DNA of 64,000 nucleotides, taken from contig NC_088775.1 in the NCBI RefSeq assembly GCF_954871325.1, forward strand, positions 9,215,561 to 9,279,560. The letters run 5' to 3'. Of this stretch, positions 45,701-55,090 are shown piece after piece (the first letter of the stretch is position 1; every line of letters begins with the position of its first letter). Below the pieces are notes generated by a model. That model was not told the origin of the DNA and searched no databases. It saw nothing but the letters and a program-made list of their open reading frames with translations. The DNA comes from Gordionus sp. m RMFG-2023 (Eukaryota; Nematomorpha; Gordioida; Chordodea; Parachordodidae). The position numbers and the translations under genes are program-made.

Positions 45701-47998
45701 TTGATAATTTCTTTACATCATTTAAACTCTTGTCATACTTAAAACAAATGGGATATTTTGCAACTGGAACTGTGAGGGACAATAGAATAGAGCATTGCCC
45801 AGTTGAATCTATAAAGGTTGTAGCAAAAAAAGAAAGAGGATATTATGATTATAGGTTTGAAAAATTAAACGAAATATTTGTAGTTCGTTGGAATGATAAT
45901 TCGGTGGTGACCGTTGCATCGACATGCCACACTATCTCTTTGCTTTCTAATGTTTCAAGGTATTCTAAGAAAATATCTTCTAAAATAAAAATTCCTCAGC
46001 CAAATATGGTAACTGCTTATAACAAACACATGGGTGGAGTTGATCTATGTGATAATCTAATATCTACTTATAGAATAAAAATAAGAGGAAAAAAATGGTG
46101 GTGGCCAATATTCACCAATTTTATTGATGTAGCTTTGGTAAATTCATGGAAAATCTGGAAATTCGCGAATCGAGATGACAAGAAGAGTTTCTTGCATTTA
46201 GATGAGAAGTTACTAATTACCTCCTTCGATCGCCAGTAAAATAGAAAAAAATTCAAGTACAGGTCACGCCAGCCAGTTTGCATTACAGTGTGAAAACCCT
46301 ATTGATTCATCTGGACATTATTTATCCAAAATTATAGATGGAAAAAGACGAAGATGCAGATATTGCCATACGCACTCAAGATATATGTGCCAAACATGTC
46401 AAATCGCACTCCATATGTTTCAAGGATTTTCATAATATATAAACATTTTCTCGTTTTTATTATAAATTACAAAAAAAGAATAAAGATATTTGTTGTTTTT
46501 TGATCTTATAGTATTTTATATAATTTTTATCTTTTTTAACCTCTTAATGGTTAACGGTGCATATATGCACCAGGCTAGATTTTCTATTTAGGATTATTTT
46601 TTTTGGCTGATTTTTTTAGAATATCATATTTGAGCATTAATCAATATAATTTGAAAAAATTGAGCATTTTTATCCACTAGAAAAATCTTGACCATTAATG
46701 GGTTAAGTAGCACACATTCATTCAGATCCGAATTGCGTAGGTCTAGTTTGAAAGGGGATAAAATAATTTTTACTACTAACGAATTGCAGATAAAATTATT
46801 TTTTTTTGAGGAACGGACTGGACTTTAAAAAGAATTATAAACCCGAATCAAGCCTTTTATCTGGTTACCTCCATATGTTTCTAAAAGAGATATTAATCAA
46901 CATTATTTTAGGAGGTGAAAAGCAGAGAATAGCGATAGCTAGAGTTATACTAAAAAATCCGGCCATTTTTCTTTTCGACGAAGCCACGTCATCGTTAGAC
47001 GCCATCACAGAAAAAGTTTATTCATTTAATTTATAGATATATGGGTAGAATTAAGGATCACGTGACTTTCATGTGGGATAGTGTTATTTCATATAATATA
47101 ACTTTATTTGCAGTCATTTAACGACAAACTAACGTGTACCTTCACTTTAATAACTTAATACTTTCTTTATAAACTTTTTAAACAATTGTGGGGAACAAAT
47201 TGTAACTTTATTAATAGATGTAAGATTTAAATTCGATACGAAATAAAATTGAGAGCTCCGAAAATATATGGAGTTATGGCCATTGACCTGGATATTATAT
47301 ATATAGATTCTATGCATTAAAAACGGGGCTAAATTGAACGGCATTTAAATTTACCTTATAACTTAATAACAAATCAAAATGACGTTCAATTATTTTTATT
47401 TCATATTAATATTTACAATCGTCATTAAGTCTAATTGTTATTATATATTTCAAGAATTACTTTCAATAATCTATTATGAATTTTTTAAAAAAAGAGTAAT
47501 TTGATAATGGATAATTCATTTCTGTGAAAACTAGTTACAGCTAGACATAAATCAACAGAATAATCATAGCTATGCTATACACAATTTTTTAATAATCAGG
47601 TTCAGCATTTATTTTTTTTACCTTATTTAAAAAGTATGCATACTCAAGTCATCTTACCTCTTTCCTTTATCTTACTTTAAACTAAAAATGTTTCATAATA
47701 AAATTTAAATTTGGTGCTATTTATATAGCATATTCAAGATTCATTAAAAATCGCCACAGCTGGAAGGACCTCCATAGTTATAGCTCATAGACTAGCTACT
47801 GTTATGGACAGTGATGAAATATTGGTTATGGAGGGTGGAAAAATTGTGCAGAAGGGCACTCACGAAAATCTTTTAAGATCCAGTCTAAATGCGAAATTCG
47901 ATAATTTTTATTATAGGTTATGGAGAACTCAGCTATCTCAGCAAAATCAATCAAAGGCAAAATTCGAATATAATCATGACAAAGAAAAAATTGAATAA
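27782..47998 (+). CDS. ABCB7: Mitochondrial ABC transporter ABCB7 (Atm1)
   Basis: Half-size ABC transporter of the mitochondrial inner membrane, needed for export of a sulfur/glutathione-linked compound for cytosolic Fe-S assembly. Fourteen exons: 27782-27910, 27956-28189, 28231-28372, 29511-29697, 29835-29916, 30818-30906, 31645-31732, 35659-35833, 37298-37455, 40930-41135, 41699-41828, 42411-42582, 46912-47015 and 47729-47998. They join in phase to 721 aa, the normal family length. The basic N-terminus is a targeting peptide. The transmembrane part includes [68 protein letters not shown] and [15 protein letters not shown], all family hallmarks. The nucleotide domain has Walker A GGSGCGKST (Cys for the usual Ser), Q-loop VVPQD, signature LSGGEKQR, Walker [12 protein letters not shown] and IVIAHR. 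The cysteine-rich tail of vertebrate ABCB7 is absent. Introns range from about 40 bp to 4.3 kb and hold several transposons, but no exon is broken. AATAAA overlaps the stop codon. Confidence 0.96.
30394..30583 (+). mobile_element. MITE in ABCB7 intron 5, perfect TSD
   Basis: 190 bp, ends TAGTATTGTTAAACGG and CCATTTAACAACACTA, 8-bp duplication CATGCATT (30386-30393 and 30584-30591). Same family as 18866 and 26877. Confidence 0.9.
32825..33075 (+). repeat. 29-30-bp tandem repeat within the hAT
   Basis: About eight units built on AATATAATTTTTGTAACGTT plus AAAAAG, degrading at both edges to TATTATTTTTACTACGTTA forms. The repeated AACGTT word may mark transposase-binding sites; that is inference. 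Confidence 0.85.
33464..33748 (+). pseudogene. hAT transposase C-terminal remnant
   Basis: A 94-codon frame ending in [20 protein letters not shown] and then [16 protein letters not shown], which is the hAT C-terminal dimerisation motif (family consensus SSAERSFS.L..IK...R). Only this end of the protein survives inside the 1.15-kb element, so it cannot be a functional transposase. Confidence 0.8.
34455..35220 (+). mobile_element. Fragments of TAGTGTTGTTAAA-family MITEs in ABCB7 intron 7
   Basis: 34468-34530 (GGCTCAATTTTTAAAAACGG, then AATATTATGCAAACCTG) and 35050-35205 (GTAACTCAATATTTG, CCATCTATTAGCGAAATCTC, AAAATATTGAGTTAGC) carry the inverted interior blocks of the family. The termini are lost. 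Minus-strand frames over this region are spurious. Confidence 0.6.
36055..36150. repeat. GC-rich palindromic fragment in ABCB7 intron 8
   Basis: TCTGGTCTGGTC and GACCAGACCATCAG form an imperfect inverted pair around CAGGACTGGGCTG, next to CCGATCCCGCCCAGTC. It resembles the GC-rich MITE families here but has no definable ends. Confidence 0.35.
38785..38880 (+). mobile_element. CAGAGACC-family MITE fragment in ABCB7 intron 9
   Basis: Contains GAGCTGCAGGGGCGGC followed by the shared core AAATCGCCATTAGCTATAAA. Ends are missing. Confidence 0.45.
39161..39666 (+). mobile_element. Solo LTR in ABCB7 intron 9
   Basis: A 506-bp sequence beginning TGTTGGGTTTTGAC and ending CACAACA, with 5-bp inverted termini TGTTG/CAACA and a perfect 5-bp flanking duplication GCAGG (39156-39160 and 39667-39671). 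This is the signature of an LTR left after recombination between the two LTRs of a Gypsy- or BEL-like retroelement; no internal region remains. Its first 140 bp are markedly GC-richer than the intron. Still recognisable by a perfect duplication, so not ancient. It inserted into an older repeat that also occurs near 32105-32215. Confidence 0.8.
43610..43795 (+). mobile_element. CAGAGACC-family MITE, truncated
   Basis: Begins ATAGACCTGCGGATTTACC with CCATTTGCACGACCCGGCCC, which matches the 61163 copy. GC-rich blocks continue to AGGCCCGACCTAGG. The right end is eroded. Lies in ABCB7 intron 12. Confidence 0.6.
44788..46435 (+). pseudogene. piggyBac transposase, damaged
   Basis: DDE_Tnp_1_7-type transposase in three frame blocks: 44788-45372, about 45375-45670 and 45670-46239, with the C-terminus continuing out of frame to 46435. 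The acidic N-terminus leads to the DDD catalytic core: first Asp in [16 protein letters not shown], second in [15 protein letters not shown], third in [13 protein letters not shown]. Then comes [20 protein letters not shown]. The final part (about 46330-46430) has the cysteine-rich [18 protein letters not shown] zinc-binding domain that binds the termini. All three aspartates are present, but at least three single-base-type frame changes (near 45372, 45665 and 46240) break the gene. The family's usual length is about 590 aa. Confidence 0.9.
46541..46702 (+). repeat. Possible piggyBac MITE forming the right end
   Basis: TTAA at 46537-46540 is followed by CCTCTTAATGGTTAACGG, which copies the element's left end in direct orientation. 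The region ends at CCATTAATGGG and TTAA. It therefore has both piggyBac ends within 162 bp, like a separate MITE placed at the right terminus. Confidence 0.5.
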
Positions 47999-48340
47999 AA
48001 TAATTGATAAAAATATTACTTAAAAAATTGAGATATTGATAAAACCATAATTTAAAAAATTATTCATTAAATTATTTAAATTTCAAGATGTAATGTAAAT
48101 AAATTTCAATTAAATTATTGACTTTATATAAATCATGTTATATCCATTTAATTATATATAATTTATAAATCTAATCAGAAACAATTATAAATAAATTTTT
48201 ACAAATAAATAAAATATACCATAATGAACCAATAATTTTACAATTTGTTGAGCCATTTGCTAATTACCAAATTGAATTTTACAATTTTTTAATAAAATTT
48301 ACTATAAATAACAATCTAGTAAAATTATCAATATGAAATA

Positions 48341-48824
48341 TTATAAAGGGCCATCAATAATTTTTTTTATAAAACTTCTAATAAAATCTTCTTCTTTAAC
48401 GCCCATAAATTTATCAACTTCTTTTCCATTTTTAAAGGCCATAACAGTTGGAAGTCCAGATATCTAAAATAATGAGTCATTATACACTAAAAATGTATGT
48501 AAACTTGTTCACCTCATATTTATCAGCCAGATCCGTCAAATTATCTACATTTATTTTTGCTAAACTTATATTTTTAGAATTTTTACTAATCTCTTTTTCT
48601 AATCGTGGTGTTAGTATTTTACATGGCCCACACCAACTAGTTTAATATAAAATTTAAACATTCATTAAAATTTACTCTGCATAGAAATCAACAAGAACAG
48701 GGTTATCACTTTTTATGATACGCTTTTCAAAGTCTTCATTATCTTGTACATTAAAAACAAATGTTCTAATACTTAATTTACTAAAAGATTTAGCTTTCGC
48801 CGCTAGTTTTACAAAATTTTGCAT
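48341..48824 (-). CDS. TXN2: Mitochondrial thioredoxin
   Basis: Three exons on the minus strand: 48824-48676, 48636-48513 and 48463-48341, with introns of 39 and 49 nt and GT-AG borders, giving 131 aa. The N-terminus (MQNFVKLAAKAKSF, then SIRTFVFNVQD) is basic and amphipathic like a matrix-targeting peptide. The fold follows: [20 protein letters not shown] with the redox-active WCGPC, then LAKINVDNLTDLADKY and ISGLPTVMAFKNGKE with the cis-proline. It reduces disulfides in peroxiredoxin and other matrix proteins together with thioredoxin reductase. The codon for the Asp before WCGPC is split by intron 1. The gene is tail to tail with ABCB7, 342 bp apart. A transposon fragment starts about 60 bp upstream of its ATG. 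Confidence 0.93.
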
Positions 48825-48884
48825 TTCGATATAAATGTATGAATGGCAAAATTTACTAACAGATGAAAGTCATTTGTTATAATC

Positions 48885-50151
48885 CTCTATTATATATAAT
48901 TGGTAAATAGGTAAGATGCCACTTTTCCAGACTTATTTGACAGTTATATAATATATTACAGTTTATATTTTAATAAATTTTACCAATAAATGCTTTTGAT
49001 AATTAATATAAGTAACAATTTGCATTCAATCTATTAACGTCATCTATTATTATTTGATATTATTAAAAATAAAACATCTTATTATTCATCCATCGAGTTA
49101 AATTTTTAATACGAGTATATTTTTGATATTACAAACTACTATTATTAGATATAATATACCAACTAGAGGCGGTGCGACAATAATATATAAAATTTAAATT
49201 GCTTTTATCATATTACTCTCATTCTTATTTTATAATTAAAAAATGTTTCATTTCTAATGTGGCATCCTTGCCGTGTAAATAACTTAACGCTTCAATATAT
49301 TGGCATAATTTATTCTAAAATTTTAAGTGTTATTTATCTAACATACTAAATTCTGATATGAGTTAACATCGTGGGTGTCATGGCTAGGACTTAACTTAAC
49401 CAGAATCTATTATTTGGGTGACTATAATTTTAAATTATTAATACAGCTGAGAGCATATGATTGCATATTTTAGATAAGCAATAATTGTCAACTGTGTTAT
49501 CGTTTATATATCATTAAAAATGGAAGAAAATCCTTTGGAAATTTAATATCTCACAAAATTTTTCTCGATTATATCTAGCTTCCATGTCTACTTAGAGGAA
49601 GCTCAAACCATCATATAGTTTTATGATTTGGATTGGTCGTTTATATTCTCTTCTTCGAGAATTGTTGATTTGGTTAGATCTATAAATTTTTCCTTGTTAG
49701 TCCATTCTATAAAACATTGTATAAAATGGGAACATAGATTTATATTAGTTTCATGACCTTTTCTCAATGCAAGTTGCTAAGAATTAGAATATATTAGGTT
49801 TTTAAAAACCATTATCAATTGAGACATATATATGAATTAATAACCTTTTTTATTACTTTTAATTCTTTAGACGCAAAATTTTTTATATCAGCAAACCAAA
49901 TTATTTTATATTGTAATGAATAGATTTTGTATTAAAAAAAATATTATTTTTAGAAATGTCTTGTAATGTTTTCATTATTTATATGCTAGTTTATTTTGTG
50001 TGCATAATATAATAAATGGCAAATATGAAATTCAGAATAATTCAGAGTAGCAATTTTCAAATATATTAATATATAAACAGGCCGAAGCCCCGCAAATTAG
50101 AAGATTTTTTTTAGTTGAGCCCCCTGAGATTGTAAACTAGCGATGCCCCTG
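48885..50151 (-). mobile_element. Non-autonomous hAT-like element, copy C, truncated
   Basis: The right end CTAGCGATGCCCCTG at 50137-50151 is the inverse of copy A's left end, followed inwards by GAGCCCCCTGAGATTG and GCCGAAGCCCCGC. The stretch about 48885-49010 matches the shared interior. The other terminus is absent; the fragment breaks off in the 5' flank of TXN2. Non-coding. Confidence 0.75.
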
Positions 50152-52228
50152 TTTGATTACTTAGAAATATGTGTCATTATTAAATATACAACATAATTAA
50201 TAATTTTATATTAATTTATAAACATATATTGGAAAATATAGGGAAATCAATTAAGCTTAAATATTAAATTTAAAATAATAAATTAACATATTTTTTGCCT
50301 AGGTGAAGCCCGAGTTGCGAATCTCAAATTATATAATCTTACTTTGGCCTCAACTATCATATAACCTCGCGAAATTCCTGGTCGATATCTTAGCTCTTTG
50401 CTATATGATAATATTAGCGATTCTCATAACTTCAGCCAAAATTATATCATATTTTTGAAATATTTCATAAAATTATTGAGAGATTAAATAATTTATTAAT
50501 ATATATACTAATACTAATGTCGTATTAAATCTAATGATGTTTCAGCTTCAGGTAAAATAAATGGTTCAGGCCTAGATTATTAAAGGATCGAGTAGAATAT
50601 GTAACGTTGAAACTACGGAGGTTACAAGATTCGGTGGGACAGCTAACGCTTGGGATACAAGGAATTACTTTAACCATTAAGTAGTAGGACCTAAATGAAT
50701 TAGGTGAAACATGTCAATAGTAACTTTCATTTATGTTAGTATCGCCAAGGGAACAAAAGCCTATTATTGAAATGATGAGGTTGAGAAAATAAAATTCAGA
50801 TAGAAGAGGCATGTCAGTATAAAATAGTAATTTTAAATTGTTAGTTTTTTCAATCCAGAACCCGAGTAGTAGTTATAAATCGGCCCAACCCTAAGTCAGG
50901 GTTGAAAAATAGACCAAGACCCTACCCGACCCATTGGGAATATTGAGCTGGGCCAACAAAATATATAGAAAATTAAACTAGTTCAGTTGTAGCGTTTTTG
51001 ATATCAGAAAGATATTCTAAAATATTTGGGTTTTTTAACTATTTGTGATAATATTTGGCAATAATTATTTATTATCATACTATTTATATAATATTTTTTA
51101 CATTATTTATAAAAATTATAATATTCATAATTATATAAATAAAAATCAAATTGTTGTGACAAATTAATCTATCATACAAATTTGATCATGCAGAATTTAT
51201 AAAGGTATATGAGGTAACAGAAATTATTGGAAAATTAATTAAATTCATATATGAGATAATAACATTATAATGATGTAAAAAATTTGTTAACTTGAGAAAA
51301 AATATATTACTTATACGATTGAAAATATTCTTTAATTTGTTGAATATCTATAGAATCAGGGCCTTGCATAGGGTTTTATGTGTCCAGGAAAAGCAATTCT
51401 GCAGCCCTTAAAAAAAGATACATTTTATCTATTTAGCAAATTGTGAGGTATAACTGCATCAAAAAGGGAGATTTAAAATATATATTATTATATTAAAGCA
51501 ATTATGCCATACAAATGAAATTATATTTGACCGATTTTATGTAAATATATTTCCAAATAAGTAGTGAAAAGAGAAATTTTATAATATTTTAAATGATTAA
51601 CGTTAGCTTAAGGAAACCCTGAGTTTTGCGACTCAAAATTTGACAAGAATTCAGGCTAAGTCGACTCGTCTTAGCCGATTAACAACACTAATATTAATAG
51701 GTAGTCTTGTTAACTGGCTCGATTTGAGCCTATTTAAAAAAAGGCTAACTCAACATTTTACCCAGAAAGCTATTATGCAAGGCTTAAAATTGTGGTCATA
51801 GATGACACAAAATTTGGACATTTATCAGCGAAATGTCGATAAAAAATATTATTAATAGTATGGTCATATTCTTAAAATAATACACATGTCATTTCGAATT
51901 TAAAAATATTTAAATTCACAAACAAGATGGTTAAAATTTTTTGATATTTCATCTTGAGTAAAAATAATAGCACGCCTATTCAAAATAAACCTGCTGACTC
52001 TGAAGCCTACTCATCGAGCATACTCATGCGGCTCATTGAGTCGCTTAATTTGAAATAAGTTTTTGAGACTCCAACTTGAGTTCAGAGTCGTAAAAATTCG
52101 ACTATTTAACAATACTAATGATTAACCTACTTAATTATTTTTTTAAAAAAAAATACAATAAATCATTAAGCCTCGAAAATATTTCCAATTTTTATTTTTG
52201 GATTTTCTCTAAACTTTGATTTATATGC
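50152..52228. other. Intergenic with MITE fragments
   Basis: No gene seen. Recognisable pieces: 50865-50965 (GAACCCGAG, CTACCCGACCCATTGGG), a GC-rich MITE relic; about 51660-51690, a right end CGATTAACAACACTA; 51702-51845, a left part TAGTCTTGTTAACTGGCTCG with ATAGATGACACAAAATTTGG; 52090-52116, another right end TTTAACAATACTA. The last three belong to the TAGTGTTGTTAAA family. Confidence 0.6.
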
Positions 52229-52576
52229 GAAATTGTTAATTGTGTTGTTTATTCAAATTTGTGAAATAATTTATTGAGCATTAATTTAAATGTTTTGTTA
52301 CATATTGTGTTGTTTATTCAAATTTGTGAAATAATTTAATGAGCAACAATTTAAATGTTTTGTAACATATACCAGTTGTTTGAAATGTTTTAGTATATAT
52401 ACCAGTTGATTATTATACATATGATTATTATTATTTGATTTTTAAAAGTAGAAATAAAATTTAATCCAAAACACAAAATATAACTTTTTTTATTCTTGTT
52501 TTCTTCATGGCGCCCCGTTACGTTTTTGTGTAAAAAAAAGAAGAAAATATATAAAATTTACCTAAAATTAAAAAAA

Positions 52577-52920
52577 ATGACTACCTATCGTGATGACTAC
52601 CTATTGTGATGATTGCTTAATCTATTGAGATGACTACCTTATCTATTGATATGACTACCTATTGTGATGACTGCTTAACCTATGGAGATGACTACCTATT
52701 GAGATGACTACCTTATCTATTGATATGACTACCTATTGTGATGACTACCTATTGTGATACTTAACCTATTGAGATGACTACCTATTGAGATGACTACCTT
52801 ATCTATTGATTTGACTACCTATTGTGATGACTACCTATTGAGACGACTGCTTAACCTATTGAGATGACTACCTATTAAGATGACTACCTAATCTATTGAG
52901 ATGACTACCTTATCTATATA
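52577..52920 (+). repeat. Short tandem repeat in the LTR-element leader
   Basis: Irregular repeats of about 20-22 bp built on GATGACTACCTATTG, with variants CTGCTTAACCTATTGAG and CTTATCTATTGATATG. They follow the primer-binding site and are non-coding. Confidence 0.85.
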
Positions 52921-53920
52921 TATGACCAAGAATCATACCTTAGCACGTTCTTTCATGCAAAAAGCTTCTTTCTTCATGACGTCCTGGCTATGGATGTTGG
53001 ACTGGAATATGATAACCAGCACCTAACCTAATGTGACAACCTAGAAAGAACCAATATGGAAGTTGGACGTTAGGTTATGAATTCTATATTGTGAGACCAA
53101 TGATTATTACTTATTATTCTAATCCACGTAAGAAGAAAAGTTATTAAAAATTAATTTTATGCCGAGATAAAGGCATGTTGTAAATTTACTTATTAAAATA
53201 ACATAAATGTAAATCAATAATGGACATATTTGAATACATAAAAAGCCTTAAAAAAATTATTTACTTAATTTCTTAGTGAAATATTGATATTTTTTTGATT
53301 TCTTGTATGATGACCAATTGTTGTAAATTAACTAAACCTAAAGATGAATTTTTAGATATAATTAAAAATAAACCATTAAAAATCCTAAACTAGAAGATAA
53401 AACTTTAATTTTAAATATATTAAAATGTAATTAAAACATGAATTAAAATGTTTAAATCACATGATTGATTTCAGGCGCGTACGCAGGAATTTAGTCTGGG
53501 GGGGGGGGGGATAATAAAATTTTTTAAGAAATATTATTGTTTTTTAAAAATATCAAGCATAAATTTATTAGGACTAATAACTATTTCTAATACACAATTT
53601 TAAATTAATGTGAATTATAAAAAAATTATATGTAAAGAATCACTTAAATGACCAAAAATAGATTTGAATTTTTTGAGCTTTAAAATTTATATAAAGTATA
53701 AAAAATTTAAATGTTAGAAATATAAATTAATAAACAAAAATCTTAGGGAATAATTGTATTTTGTATGTTATATTATTTACAATGTAAAATCCAATCTTCG
53801 TTGGGATTAAGTTAATTTTTCAATTATCTCATCCTTGCTTGTTGTCAAATGCCTATGAATATTCAAAAGATCCAAACCTTTCAATCTACTTTCAAAAGTT
53901 GTACTTCTTGGTATGTTTTT

Positions 53921-54270
53921 CAGAGACCTGCAGGCCCGGCCCCCGGGCCGAACCGTATGGCCGGGCCCGAAATTTTAAAAAAAAACACCAGGGCTGAGCC
54001 TGAATTTTAAAAAAAAACATCTAGGCCGGGAAATTTTTTTTAAAAAATATCCGGGCCGGATTGTATATTTTAAAACAGCCGATATTTGAAATCGTTATTA
54101 TTAGCTATAAAAATCAAAAATAAATAAAATTTATTTTAAAAAAATCCGCGTCGGGCCTGAAAATTTTATTTTAAAAAAGACCGGGCCTGGCCTGAAAATT
54201 GAGCTTAGCCGTAAAAATCTTTAAAATAATCCGGGTCGTGCCCTGCAAATGGTACCTCTGCAGGGCTCTG
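53921..54270 (+). mobile_element. CAGAGACC-family MITE inside the hAT
   Basis: 350 bp, begins CAGAGACCTGCAGGCCCGG and ends ACCTCTGCAGGGCTCTG. It is the longest copy in the window, with repeated GGCCGGG blocks and the TTTGAAATCGTTATTATTAG core. Flanks ATGTTTTT and TTATTCTT agree at only 5 of 8. Confidence 0.8.
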
Positions 54271-54639
54271 TTATTCTTCTTAAAAAAGAGAATGTTCTCT
54301 CATTAGTTAATTATTGGGAAGAGTTGCTAATATAAATATAAACTCTTTTAATACATTAGGAATATAATCTAAAATGTGTTTAAAATAATGCAGAGCATCC
54401 ATAGCATTTTTTGGGACTGTATCAACCATAGTTAATCTTATAAACATAGTTATTCAGCTAATAAGGCATCATAAGATACTTTAACATCTTCATGATAAAA
54501 ATCCAACAAATATTTTTTTTTCTATCACCATCTGAAAAAAGTTGGGAAGGCTTTTATGGAAATAATATTTGCAGATTGGTAAGTGCTGCATAATGAATTA
54601 AAAACCATTCATTTATTTGGTTTATAAATTTGTATCTAA

Positions 54640-55090
54640 GATATACTCATCTACTGATCCTATATTAATGTTTTAACTATGAGCTTGCCTTGCTGCAAGT
54701 CGAGTGAGACAAATATTAAACACGTATAGCTCTGCTTTTGACTTAACAATAACATATAAAATATGAAATTATTCATAAACATTAGCCCTAATTTCCTTCA
54801 ATTTTAATAAAATGCTCTCCGCTATTCTCATCTTCTTAATCAAGTCATCATGTTTTTGAAATGTCATCCATAAAATAATTGTACATTCTAATGAGAAAAA
54901 TTTTTTGGAATAAGCATTAAATCCAATAATTTTCCTGCTTCTAAGGAAAAATTCCTTTCAGGCCATTGTGATATGTCTGTAATAGCAAATAATCGGCTCT
55001 TCTAACTCCATAATAGCTGTTACTGCTTGATGGCGGAGACTCTATCTCGTAGGACAAGGTTGCAATTTCTTTCTCCCTGTTGGACAATTT
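54640..55090 (-). pseudogene. hAT transposase remnant
   Basis: On the minus strand, about 55080-54960 reads LQPCPTR followed, after a stop, by SLRHQAVTAIMELEEPIIC, the TRW-RHQA motif of ZMYM1-like hAT transposases. Downstream pieces are heavily interrupted. No usable frame remains. Confidence 0.6.

Larger units (their letters stand above)
43934..46702 (+). mobile_element. piggyBac DNA transposon in ABCB7 intron 12
   Basis: Bounded by TTAA on both sides (43930-43933, 46703-46706), the obligatory piggyBac target. Terminal inverted repeats CCCGTTACTGG and CCATTAATGGG match at 9 of 11. The palindrome GGTGCATATATGCACC next to GTTAAC occurs three times, at 43950-43965, 44293-44308 (inverted context) and 46556-46571, forming subterminal repeats. 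A damaged transposase lies at 44788-46435. A GC-rich fragment (44395-44455, GTAGCTCGAGCCCCC) shows further insertion in the 5' part. Confidence 0.9.

Noticed and set aside
46068-46283. Minus-strand 71-codon frame
   Set aside because: Shadow of the piggyBac transposase.
52577-52920. CRISPR-like short repeats
   Set aside because: Irregular 20-22-bp tandem repeats with no spacers, lying in the leader of an LTR element.
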